A stretch of 64,000 nt of DNA from Culex pipiens pallens (lineage: Eukaryota > Arthropoda > Insecta > Diptera > Culicidae). The translations under genes and the position numbers were made by a program. This document shows, piece after piece, positions 30,683-40,201 of this stretch. How positions within the stretch are numbered: the first letter of the stretch is position 1; each line of letters starts with the position of its first letter. The notes under the pieces were generated by a model. The model ran no database searches, had not been told where the DNA came from, and was given only the letters and a program-made list of their open reading frames with translations. The stretch covers positions 9,372,157-9,436,156 of the forward strand of contig NC_068937.1 in assembly GCF_016801865.2 (NCBI RefSeq), written 5' to 3'.

Positions 30683-32944
30683 GTAAGTTTAAAGTTATGG
30701 GAAAAAACGGCGAGAAAAAATAGTACTGCAATATTTTTTCTTAATTATTATCTAGTTACGAAAGTTGAATCTAGTACTTCAAAATATTTTATTGACTTGT
30801 TTATCAAAATATCAATTTAATCGTAATTATGAAAAAAAACCTTGCCACAAAATAGTTGATTTTGGAAAATTCATTAAATTTGAAGTAATAGAATATATCA
30901 TAAAAGATAGAAATCTGAAAAATGCTACACATTAAAATAAATTTTCTCAAATTTCTCTAAACACCAATCGTTTTATTTTCAAAATAACCACGAAAATCTA
31001 GTACTCCTTAGGCTGGTACAAATATTTTTAAAAGTTTTTGTCACCCCCCCCCCCCCCCCTTCAAAATTGGCCCGAAAAATCAGGGGGCAAAAAAAATATT
31101 TTTACAATAAACTTCAAAATGTCAATGAAAATTCAAGTGCAACCAGCTGAAATCAAATTAAAATACATTCTTCTGCGTTTAAAATCATTTTTAGCATGTT
31201 TGGGTTTATTAAAAATCTTAAGATTTTTTGAAAATTTTCAATGCAAATTCTTTTTTTCGATACAATTTTTGTTTTTGTCAGATCTTAGATTTTTTGAAAA
31301 CTAATGATTGCAAAACAACTGAACTAGTGTAAAATGCATTTTAAAACACTTTTTTCATTTAAATGTGAAGACTATGGCTTGTTATTTAAATTTTTTTTGA
31401 CCTCGGCCAGGGCCGAGGGACAAAAACTTTTTTAAATATTTGCATCGGCCTTAGTACATTTTTGAAAAAGTTATGATCTAGCGAAAAACAATCTCAAACT
31501 AGTTTCAATTAATCTCTTACAACAAGTCATGACAAACTTTCATCCAGCTCGTAGTACCAGATTTCATCTTTGAAGTTATCTGAAGGATGCTAAAAATTGA
31601 AAGAAAGTTGCTCAAATTTATTCATTCAAAGAAGTGATACAATTTCAAAATAGTCAGGAAAAATGTAGTACTAGATTATAGAAAATAAAATGGCATGAAA
31701 TTATTCTAGATGGTTTTTAATTATCTAGTAAAACAAATAATTACTTGAGTAATAGAAATATCGTGAAAATTTCTTTCAATTTAAATGATTTTCTTGTTTT
31801 CGACATTTATCTAATGCGATCTTAAGGATTATAAACACACTAAATAAAGTTTTCCAAATGTATACACTCCAGTAATTTTATTCAAAAAAATATTAATATC
31901 ATCATCATCATCATTTTGTGAACCTCATCTAGTACCACAGTATTTTTTAATCTAGAATAGGTTAAACAGATCTAAGAAAACAATAAAAATTAATTATAAG
32001 AATCATCAATTTCGTTGATTTTTTTTCAGTTGTTTCATACGATATAAGAATCATAAATCAGGAACTGCGTAGTACTAGATTTTTCTTCCCAGTTGTGAAC
32101 TTGAAAATGGCTAGATATTAAAAGTAAATAACTCAAATTAAGAAAAACACAAACTTGTATCTTCAATTTATTAAATTTGTGAAAATCTAGTACTACAGCA
32201 ATTTTGTTGAATTTTGATAAGCAAAAAAGCAACAAAACCATATAATTCCGTTTATATAATTCAATTTGACAAATAATTTGATCAAATCTAGTACTACAAA
32301 TATTCGAGTTAATTTATAAATCATAGACAACTGAATTCTACCAAAACAAGTTCAATTTAAGTCTAACAAACATGATATTTATTCATTAAAAAAAATAGAA
32401 AGAAATTATTGCTTTAATTTGCAAAATGTCAAAAAAATGTTTTTTTACAAATGTTGTACAATTTTTGCAATAAGACATTCCGAGATCACAAAGTTGGGCA
32501 TGAAGTACTACATCATTTTTTTTTTATAATTTATATTGAAATATTCCATATTTTGGTAATTAATTTATTTAAAAAAAATGTAAGAGTAATCATGAAAATA
32601 TTCAGCAATAGATTTAGAAATCTTTAAATCTAGTACTTCACCTCCATTTATTTCAATATTGAGTTTTCTGAGAATTCTAAAAAATATTGAAATAGCCTAA
32701 CGTAAGCTTTTTGACGCAGATTATAAAATTGAATCGCTCTTTTGAGATTTCTTACACAAAAAAAACAAAACTGTAGTACTAGATTTAACAAAAATAACAC
32801 AAGATTTTAAACAAATTTTTGCAAACCTATGTTGCTATATATTTTAGAAATTGAAGTACTAGATTAAACATTTATAACCACAGCAAAAATGAATTACTAT
32901 AATCTAGTACTGCAATTGACGCAATTTTCACCACCAACTTCCAG
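30683..32944. repeat. Intron within PDZ3 carrying CTAGTACT words in both orientations and a MITE
   Basis: CTAGTACT words lie near 30770, 31000, 31667, 31928, 32070, 32187, 32285, 32630, 32773, 32858 and 32902, some as CTAGTACTRCA and some as its complement. The last one ends about 30 nt before the acceptor. A 440-bp MITE sits at 31011-31450. No exon otherwise. Confidence 0.75.
31011..31450. mobile_element. PIF/Harbinger-like MITE, copy 2
   Basis: Same family as 13423-13857: GGCTGGTACAAATATTTTTA at the left, the complement of AAATATTTGCATCGGCC at the right, a long C run near 31045, and TTA duplicated at 31008-31010 and 31451-31453. Non-coding. It sits right beside a CTAGTACT word (near 31000). 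Confidence 0.88.
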
Positions 32945-33124
32945 ATCGTCCCCGGTGGCATCGCGGCGCTGTCCGGCAAGCTGCGCATGGGCGACCGCAT
33001 CCTCAAGGTGAACGGCACGGACGTGACGGGCGCCACGCACCAGGAAGCGGTGATGGAGCTGCTGCGGCCGTGCGACGAGATCCGGCTGACCGTTCAGCAC
33101 GATCCGCTGCCTGCCGGATTCCAG
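32945..33124 (+). CDS. scrib: scrib exon: second half of PDZ3
   Basis: Acceptor CAACTTCCAG| at 32944; donor TTCCAG|GTAGGA. 60 codons, phase 0 at both ends: IVPGGIAALSGKLRMGDRIL, KVNGTDVTGATHQEAVMELL, then EIRLTVQHDPLPAGFQ. It completes PDZ3: helix alpha2 with the THQEAV motif, where His sets class I ligand choice, and the last strand. Conserved and unambiguous. Confidence 0.94.
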
Positions 33125-33545
33125 GTAGGACTTTTCGAGCCTTTTGTTGATTGTAGTTTTGCCCCCTCAACCTCACACTGCTCCCTAGCATAACTTTTAG
33201 GGAATGAAGTACTAGAGCCACTTCTAGAGGAGATAAAACACACGCAACAAATTCCGCCGCTCTGGCAACACTGCGCTTAGTATTGCACCAACAAAAATCC
33301 CCGAGAAAAACAACACACTAGTCGAGACACAAACCACATTCACACACACTGAAGCAAATCCCCACCCTAGTTCTCGTCACTAGTTTTTCGCTAGGTTAGT
33401 TTTGAACCGTGTGAGCTGCTTTTACATTGCGAACAAAAATCGCCGTTTTCTTTTTCTCCATTTGTCTCACCAACTCTCGACAAAAAAAAAAACCACCACA
33501 ATCACTCTCAAATCAAAAACCCCCTTCACCATCACCATTCGCCAG
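33125..33545. other. Intron before the microexon
   Basis: One GAAGTACTAGAG word near 33204, a CTGGCAACACTG word near 33265, and a Pro/His-type CA-rich tract leading to a pyrimidine-rich acceptor. No other exon. Confidence 0.55.
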
Positions 33546-33575
33546 AATTGCGAAATAGTTTGCTTGCAAACGGAG
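33546..33575 (+). CDS. scrib: Candidate 30-nt scrib microexon between PDZ3 and PDZ4
   Basis: Acceptor CACCATTCGCCAG| and strong donor GGAG|GTATGT enclose exactly 30 nt, phase 0 on both sides, coding NCEIVCLQTE. Inclusion would add ten residues between GFQ of PDZ3 and EVRIVKQEG of PDZ4, a tight linker whose length matters for the packing of a PDZ3-4 pair. I do not know this microexon from other species; it rests on splice signals and phase alone. Confidence 0.5.
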
Positions 33576-34299
33576 GTATGTAACCGGTCCACGCTCCCTT
33601 TGACCCTGTCGGCTAGAAGAAGAAAAAAAATCACGCTCAAGGTGGTTTCCGTTTTTCAGTTAGTCAAGACGCACACCTTTTCATTTTTGACAGCTACCTT
33701 AAGGTGGTATTCCACTACGGGAAACTTTCAAAAACGCAAAGGTTTGTGTCTTGAATATCTGAGACATCAACCACCTTGAGCCCAACACTGACTGTCATTG
33801 TTGTTATTGTTGTTTGTTGCTCTCTATCTTTCTGAAGAGTTGCCCTATTTCCATCGTAGATCCCCCCCCCCCCCTCACCCCATTTAGAGTCCCCTTCAGA
33901 ATAGAACTGTCACACGCACACTTGAGCAGTTTTCGAGAAGCGTGTTGTACACCTTTTAGTGACCACTTTCAGTTCAATGTCTGGTCTAGTGTGTGTCAGA
34001 GTAGAACTCCTGGTGTAATGTTGGTTTCTTGTAATTTTCATGAAAGTTTTTTTTAAATTTATTTCGTGATTTTTTGTTACAATTGTATTTTTTTAAACCA
34101 TGGTTTTGAATTTTAAAAAGTTTGTTTTTATTTGTGTTTTGCCTATCTGATAAAAACAAGATTAAATTCTTTAATTTCGTTAACATAGCAAATCTATAAC
34201 TTATTGTGACGTCATTTGTTGACAACCCCACTGTTCACCATTGTTCATGGCCTTCTACACTAGCAGAGACTCAAACCCTAACATTCCCTACCACCACAG
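33576..34299. other. Intron with a CTCAAGGTGGTT fold-back element
   Basis: Inverted arms GCTCAAGGTGGTT (33635-33647) and AACCACCTTGAGC (33769-33781) bound a 147-bp non-coding element, listed separately. The remainder is ordinary intron with a C run near 33864. Confidence 0.55.
33635..33781. mobile_element. Small inverted-repeat element (MITE-like)
   Basis: Perfect 13-bp inverted ends GCTCAAGGTGGTT/AACCACCTTGAGC, with an internal partial copy TTAAGGTGGTATTCCAC. No clear target duplication. Non-coding. Confidence 0.6.
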
Positions 34300-34666
34300 G
34301 AAGTGCGAATCGTCAAGCAGGAGGGCGAACGGCTCGGCATGCACATCAAGGGCGGCCTCAACGGGCAGCGCGGTAACCCGCTGGACGCCGCCGACGAGGG
34401 CGTGTTCATCTCGAAGATCAACAGCTCGGGGGCGGCCAAGCGGGACGGCCGGTTACGCGTCGGCCAGCGCATCCTCGAGGTCAACGGGTGCAGCCTGCTC
34501 GGGGCCACGCACCAGGAGGCGGTCAACTCGCTGCGCGCGTCCGGAAACGCGCTCCACCTGGTGGTGTGCAAGGGCTACGAGAAGAGCGATCTGATCCACC
34601 AGTCGATCGGCGGTGCCGGCGGAATGACCGCCGGAATAAGCAATAACGGGCACAGCACGCGGATAG
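34300..34666 (+). CDS. scrib: scrib exon: complete PDZ4
   Basis: Acceptor CCACCACAG| at 34299; donor GGATAG|GTGGGT. It reads EVRIVKQEGERLGMHIKGG (binding loop RLGMHIKGG), LNGQRGNPLDAADEGVFISK, INSSGAAKRDGRLRVGQRIL, EVNGCSLLGATHQEAVNSLR and LHLVVCKGYEKSDLIHQ, a full PDZ4 in one exon (about residues 1-95). A Gly-rich tail GGAGGMTAGISNNGHS follows. The exon ends in phase 1 and is separated by a 62-nt intron from the exon at 34729. Strong match to Scribble PDZ4. Confidence 0.95.
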
Positions 34667-34728
34667 GTGGGTGTCTTGGCTAAAATCATTTATTAAAGAA
34701 CTTAACCTCAACTCAACGAATTTCTTAG

Positions 34729-35039
34729 GATCCCGTGCCTCGGAAACCGGTTCCGAGCTGAGCCAGAGCGTGTCCAGCCTGGACCGAGAGGACTCGATCG
34801 TCGAGATGTCCCACCAGCGCAAGATCAGCGTGGATCGCGTCCCGGAGGAGGAACCGATGCCCGTGGTGGCGGCAGTTGCCGCCGCCGCTCCGGTAGTACC
34901 AGCCAAGCCGACAGTGGTACCAGAACCGGTCACGACGACGGTGGCCGCGGCGCCTTCGCAGGCTCTGAGTCGCGTAACGCCCGTTTCCGGTGACTCGCAG
35001 GCGCTGGTGGCCGCGAGGGAGAAGAGTACACCGGAAAAG
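34729..35039 (+). CDS. scrib: scrib exon after PDZ4 (SRASETGSELSQS segment)
   Basis: Acceptor TTTCTTAG| at 34728 completes Gly and reads SRASETGSELSQSVSSLDRE, a Ser-rich conserved segment that follows PDZ4 in insect Scribble and is likely phosphorylated. An Ala/Val/Pro-rich stretch follows (VAAVAAAAPVVPAKP), then REKSTPEK. The donor GAAAAG|GTAAGT is strong and leaves phase 0. Disordered tail; no domain. Confidence 0.92.
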
Positions 35040-36236
35040 GTAAGTTTCGAAGCGGTTCTGAAGAATTCGAAACAATTCTGAACAATTTTGAATGCAATTC
35101 TGAACAGTTATAAACCATGCGATACAATTCTAAACAATTTCCAGTGCATAACTGATCAATTCTAAGCAATTTTGATCATGTCTCAACAATTCTAAGCAAC
35201 TCTTAACAACTTTCAGTGTAATGCTGATCGATTTTAAGCAAGTTTGTACATTTCTAAACAATTCTGAGCAATTCCAAACAATTTTAATGCAATGCTGAAA
35301 ATTTCTAAACAAATCTGAACAATTTGAAGCTATTCTCAACAATTCTTTAAAAAAATCAATACAATGCTGAACAATTCTGAGCAAGTCTCAACATTTCGAA
35401 ATTTTTTTAGAGAATTCTAAACATTTCTCAACCGTTTTCATTGTATTGCTGAACATTTCCAGGCAAGTCAGAACATTTTGGAACAATTATAAGCACTTTT
35501 AAACAATTTTAAACATTTCTTAACAATTCTATGCAATTTCAAACAATTTTCAATGCAGTGCAGAATATTTGTAAGCAAGTATGAACAATTTAAAGCAATT
35601 CTAAACTGTTCTAAATAATATCAATACAATGCTGAACTAAGCAAGTCTGAACATTTTTGAACAATGTGAAATTGAATTTTTAAACAATTCTAGGCGTTCC
35701 TTAACAATTTTAACCAATTCTAAGCAATTTCAAATAGTTTTCAATGCACTTTTGAACATTTCTAAACAAGTCTGGGCAATTTGAAGCAATTCTAAACGAT
35801 TCTTTAAAAAAATGCAATGCTGAGCTATTTCTCTAAAATTTGAGAGAATTCTAAACAATTCTCTACAGTTTTCATTGTATTGCTGAACATTTCTAGGCAA
35901 GTCTTAACATTTTAGAACAACTCTAAGCATTTCTTAACAATTTCAATTTAAAAAATGTTCAATGCAAAGAAGAACATTTCTAAGCATGTCTGAACAGTTT
36001 AATGCAATTCTAAACTGTTCTAAATATTATCAATCCAATGCTGAACAATTTTATGCAAGTCTGAACAATTCTGAACAATTTGAAATTGAACGATTCTAAG
36101 CATTTTAAAACAATTCTAAGCGTTTAAGCAATTTCATATAATGTTCAGTGCACTTTTGAACATTTCTAAGCAAGTCTGGGCAATTTGAAGCAATTCTAAA
36201 AAAAATATTTAAAAAATGCAATGCTGAAAAATTTAA

Positions 36237-36379
36237 CTCTTTCGGGCCTGATGGGCCTGATATGACCCAAAAATCATTTTTTTTTAAATAGCCTATAATT
36301 TTTGTATGGTCCTCAAGATCATTTTCCTATCATCAACTAAAAAAATATTATTTTTTTTGTAAATTCAGGCTTGAAAGGG
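36237..36379. mobile_element. piggyBac-like MITE
   Basis: 143 bp between TTAA duplications (36233-36236 and 36380-36383). Ends CTCTTTCGGGCCTGA and the complement of TCAGGCTTGAAAGGG form inverted repeats of the CCCTTT type seen in piggyBac relatives. Non-coding; an insertion into the minisatellite. Confidence 0.75.
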
Positions 36380-37189
36380 TTAAAGCAAGTCTGAAAATTT
36401 CTGAACAATTTGATGCAATTCTAAACAATTCTCATCATTTTTATTTTATTTTAATGCAGAACAATTCTATGCAAGTCTGAACATTTCAGAACAATTCTAA
36501 GTATTTCTAAACCAATTTTCCAACCATTTGAAGAAAATTGCAATACCATGCCGAAATGAAATGTAATTAAATCAAACAATTCTTAGCAATTTTAGACAAT
36601 TGTGGGCATTTCTAATGCCATCCAATGAAATTTTGAGCAATTTAACACAATTCTGAGCATTTCTAAATGCAATAAGATCCTATTTTAAGCCTTACTTTCC
36701 AATTCTAATCAATTGTTTACCATTTTGAGCATTCGTTAACAAAATTGTAAGCAGTTATATGGCAACAGCAATGCAGTTTTGAGCAATTTTCAACAACTCT
36801 ATCAATTCGAAACAAATCTAAACATGTTTGAACGAATCTTGGCATTTCAAACATTTCTAAGCATTCCAAAATACAATTCAATCTAATTTCAAACCTGAAT
36901 TTGCCATCCCAATTTTTTCTTATAAAATTTGAGCGATTCTAAACAATTTAAAACAATTCTAAGCATAATAAATGCAAATAAATGAAGTTGAAGAGGAATT
37001 CTAAACAATTCTAAACAGTTCGTAGCAATTCTACAGCAATTCTAAGCATTTCTAAATGCAATTCGAGCCAATTTTGAGCTTTTCTGTACAAACCTTATCA
37101 CTTCTAAGCAATTTCAAGCAATTCTAAACAATTTAAAGCATTCATAAATGATATTAAATTTTAAGCAATTCAGAACAATTTTTCTGCTC

Positions 37190-37352
37190 TCCCTTAATCG
37201 ATTGAAATTTGCTGTATTTATTTCATCCAATGATTGTATTTGAATTATTTTTTAGCTGTAGGTATTTCCAAAATTCTGCATTTGTCATTAGTTAAGCAAA
37301 TTGTATTATGATAACTACATCAAATAAACATGAATTGAATTGAATTGAAAAT
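37190..37352 (+). mobile_element. 3' end of a non-LTR element with TTGAA tail
   Basis: Sequence unlike the minisatellite ends AATAAACATGAATTGAATTG with further TTGAA units, a typical short-repeat tail. The left limit is approximate. A related tail on the other strand lies near 49671-49800. Confidence 0.5.
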
Positions 37353-38427
37353 TATTCTCAGCATTTCTAAATGAAATTCGATCCGATTCAATCAAATCTT
37401 CACAATTTTTAGAAATTCTAATTAACTCTAAGCATTTATAAACGTAATTCGGTTCATTTTGAGCTTTTCTTGACAATCTCAATGAATCCTTAACAATTTC
37501 AATCAATTTTTAACAATTTGTCTCGTGTAGAAATACTATTCGATCTAATTTTTAGCTGTTCTTTTTCATACCAATCAATTCTGAACAATTCTAAGCATTT
37601 ATAACAGCAATTCAATGCAGTTTTGAGACATTCTAAACAACGGTTATTAATTTCAAACATTTCTAAACATTTTCAATCAATTCTAGTCAATTTTACACAA
37701 GTTCTAAGAAGTTCTTGAACATACTAAGCATCACCATTCTATAAGCAATTTGATTCAATTTTGTGCTTTTCTTTGCATTTTTTTTCAATTCTTAACAATT
37801 TTAAGCCATTCTAAACATTTATAAATGCAATTTTATGCAGTTTTAGCCAATTCTAATCTTTTTCCCAAAATTCTAGATAATTCTTAACATTTCTAAATGC
37901 AATTCAATGCAGTTTGAGTGATTCGTAGCAATTCTTAACAATTTTAAACATTTCTAACCAATTCTTAATGCAATTACTTGATTAATTCTGAATAATTATA
38001 AGCATTTATAAATGCAATTCAATGCAGTTTTAAGCAATTGTGAGCAAAGTTTATCAACTTGAAACAATTCTTAACATTTCTAAACAATTCTAAGCATTTA
38101 CAAGGTTAATATAATTAATTAATTCGGAGCATTTCTATTTGCAATTCGATCCAATTTTGAAAATTTACAATCTTTACTATCCGATAAATTGTTTGCAGTT
38201 TTGAGCAACAATAAACATTTATTAATGTAATTGATTGTAGTCTTCAGCAGTTCTAAACAATTCCAAACATTTTAAATAAATTCTTGGTAATTCTAAACAT
38301 TAAAAAAAATGCAGTTAACTGGAGTTTTCAGCGTTTCGAAGCAATTCTAAACAATTCGAAGCAATTTTAAACAATTCTAAGCAATGCAAATTACGCCATT
38401 TTTAACCTACCGCATCGCCCCCGCCAG

Positions 38428-38598
38428 GTCCTGGACATTGTCCGCGCCGCCGAATCGCTGGCCCTGGGTGGAAGCGCCCTCGTCGAGAACGGTCCGCCCA
38501 AATCCCCGACGGAACCGGCCGCGGCCGAACCGCTCCAGAAAACGACCACGATCGTGATGTCCAAGCACACGCTGGACACGCACCAATCGACGCCACAG
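38428..38598 (+). CDS. scrib: scrib exon (VLDIVRAAESL segment)
   Basis: Acceptor CCCCCGCCAG| at 38427; donor CCACAG|GTGAGT; 57 codons, phase 0 at both ends, with no ATG near its start. It reads VLDIVRAAESLALGGSALVE, then ENGPPKSPTEPAAAEPLQKT, then TTTIVMSKHTLDTHQSTPQ. The VL(D/E)IVRAAE and KTTT.V.SKHTLDT motifs are what I recall from the insect Scribble tail. It can splice in phase to 38742, 46020 or 51899. Confidence 0.92.
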
Positions 38599-38741
38599 GT
38601 GAGTGTGTGACCTTAACCTCAAACTTATTGTTTTTCGCGCGTTCAAACATCGCCCCCCAACACGCTTCCCTGGTTCTGTAACCCGCGTGTGTTTGTGTTG
38701 TTTTAAAAAACCTCCTCTCTATTGTTTGCTAATCGGCATAG

Positions 38742-38759
38742 GCGTCGCTAACGCGGTAG
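38742..38759 (+). CDS. scrib: Possible alternative terminal codons of scrib (ASLTR-stop)
   Basis: A good acceptor (pyrimidine tract CCTCCTCTCTATTG, branch-like GCTAATC, then GGCATAG|) opens five codons in phase 0, ASLTR, then TAG. The following 3.5 kb differs in composition from ordinary intron, as a 3'UTR might. This would truncate Scribble shortly after PDZ4. It could equally be a chance acceptor. Confidence 0.35.
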   Translation, partial: ASLTR

Positions 38760-39812
38760 GCCACGACAAAAAAAAACAAAATGGCCGCCATGGTTTTGAT
38801 TTCGTTGTTTACGTTTACGCCATTTTTGTCCCAACGCTTTTGTTTACGTTACGCTGTCAACGGCGCGATTAACAAACTAATTTGACGTTTAGAGCGCTAC
38901 AAATGTGCGGCTCGGCGCCGCAAGCGCCGCCAAACGTCAACCACTTACGTTTTTCATTTTGCCGAAACGCTTCGTAACCTGTGTTTGTTTTTTTTTCTAA
39001 TATTTTGATTTTTTTTTTCAAAAGAAAACCCTAAATTTTAACCAGTTTCAGCGTTTTTTTGTGTGGGATTTTTCTCCGTGCCAACCACTAACCGAGTGCG
39101 CGAAACCCTACAACAGTTTTGACCCGTTATTTCTCTCTCTCTTTTTTCTCTCCCCTTTTTTTCCAATTTCTCTCGCTCTCTCTCTCGTCTTTGACACGGT
39201 GTTCTCTCGTTGTTCGCTCGCTCTCGCTCTCCGGTTTTTGCAACGTGTCGCGTCGCGTCGCAACAAAAACAAAACAATTTGACAGTTACAGACATCGACG
39301 GCAAATCTTCCATAACACTAGCCGTAGGACAAACAGAAGACTGAGATATTATTGTAGCTAATTGTAACACTACTACCGCGAAAAACAAAAAATCTGGAAC
39401 TTACCAATACTACTACTACTATTGCCGATGCCGCGCAAACTATTGCCACACTATATTTGTAAGCGTGGAAGCTAAGTGAGGCTCAAAATATGCGGTGTTG
39501 AACGCCGCGGAGAAGGAATTTCTTCAGATTTGTTGTTGTTAGACAAAAGAAATCGTAAAAAACGTAAACAAAGATGGTAGTTAGAACTATGAGACAGCAT
39601 CCACCTATTTTTCTGGCTCTTGTCAAATATCAATCCGACATTTCTCGTTAATTTGTGACAACCAAAGGTTTCGTTTCAAATCAAAACAAACAAAAACAAT
39701 CTACACATCCACCCATAGAGAAAAAAATCACTCAAACTCAACTTTCTTGGAAAAAATCACCTGATAAAACAAGCGCTGCCAAAAGTATATACATGTATTA
39801 TATTCTCTACCT

Positions 39813-39835
39813 GTCACGTGCATTTTGCACGTGAC
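39813..39835. repeat. Perfect inverted repeat containing two CACGTG boxes
   Basis: GTCACGTGCA, spacer TTT, then TGCACGTGAC. Each arm holds the E-box CACGTG. It lies 17 bp upstream of a TATATATA run. Confidence 0.85.
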
Positions 39836-39851
39836 GCCTCTGTCTTCTCTC

Positions 39852-39889
39852 TATATATACTCGATTAGTAGTTAGGAAACACGTCACTC
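39852..39889 (+). promoter_or_regulatory. Putative internal core promoter (TATA plus initiator)
   Basis: TATATATA at 39852-39859 is followed 34 nt later by the A of TCACTC (39884-39889), close to the arthropod initiator. The paired CACGTG boxes lie just upstream and a tandem CACGTG array downstream. No ORF starts nearby, so a transcript would be non-coding. Confidence 0.3.
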
Positions 39890-39964
39890 AAACTCATTAC
39901 ATTATTGCTGCGTCATTGTTAGGTAGCTGCGACAGTTAGACTCGGTTTGTCACCGAAGGTGACT

Positions 39965-40201
39965 GTTATTTTGTCGCGTGACCGTCGTTTGACAGTCACG
40001 TGATAAATTTTTCGTCATGCGACAAGCGATTTTTGTCACGTCACTGTTCTTTTATTGCGTGACCGTCATTTGACTGTCACGTGACAAATTCGCCGTCATG
40101 CGACAAGCGATTTTTGTCACGTCACTGTTCTTTTGTCGCGTGACCGTCATTTGACTGTCATGTGACAAATTCGCCGTCATGCGACAAGCGATTTTTGACA
40201 G
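39965..40201. repeat. Three 81-bp tandem units with CACGTG
   Basis: GTGACCGTC recurs at 39978, 40059 and 40140, exactly 81 bp apart. Each unit contains GTCACGTGA (CATGTG in the third), 'CGTCATGCGACAAGCGAT' and GTCACGTCACTGTTC (truncated in the third). High similarity between units. Confidence 0.92.

Larger units (their letters stand above)
35040..38427. repeat. Intron built of degenerate AACAATTCTAAGCAATT repeats
   Basis: Almost the whole 3.4 kb is a loose mixture of the words 'AACAATTCTAAGCAATT', 'AAGCAAGTCTGAACATTT', 'TTCAATGCAGTTTTGAGC' and 'TAAATGCAATTC'. The shortest period is about 10-12 bp inside higher-order blocks of 200-320 bp. Examples of the blocks start near 35240, 35560, 35820 and 35960. 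It begins within the donor region and stops about 25 bp before the next acceptor. Two insertions (36237-36379 and about 37190-37352) interrupt it. Confidence 0.88.

Noticed and set aside
39293..39315. Alternative terminal exon at GTTACAG|ACATCGACGG (TSTANLP-stop)
   Set aside because: In phase with 38598, but the acceptor lacks a good pyrimidine tract and the better candidate at 38742 lies upstream.
39965..40201. CRISPR-like regularly spaced repeats
   Set aside because: Three adjoining 81-bp tandem units in a eukaryotic intron, with no repeat-spacer structure or cas genes.
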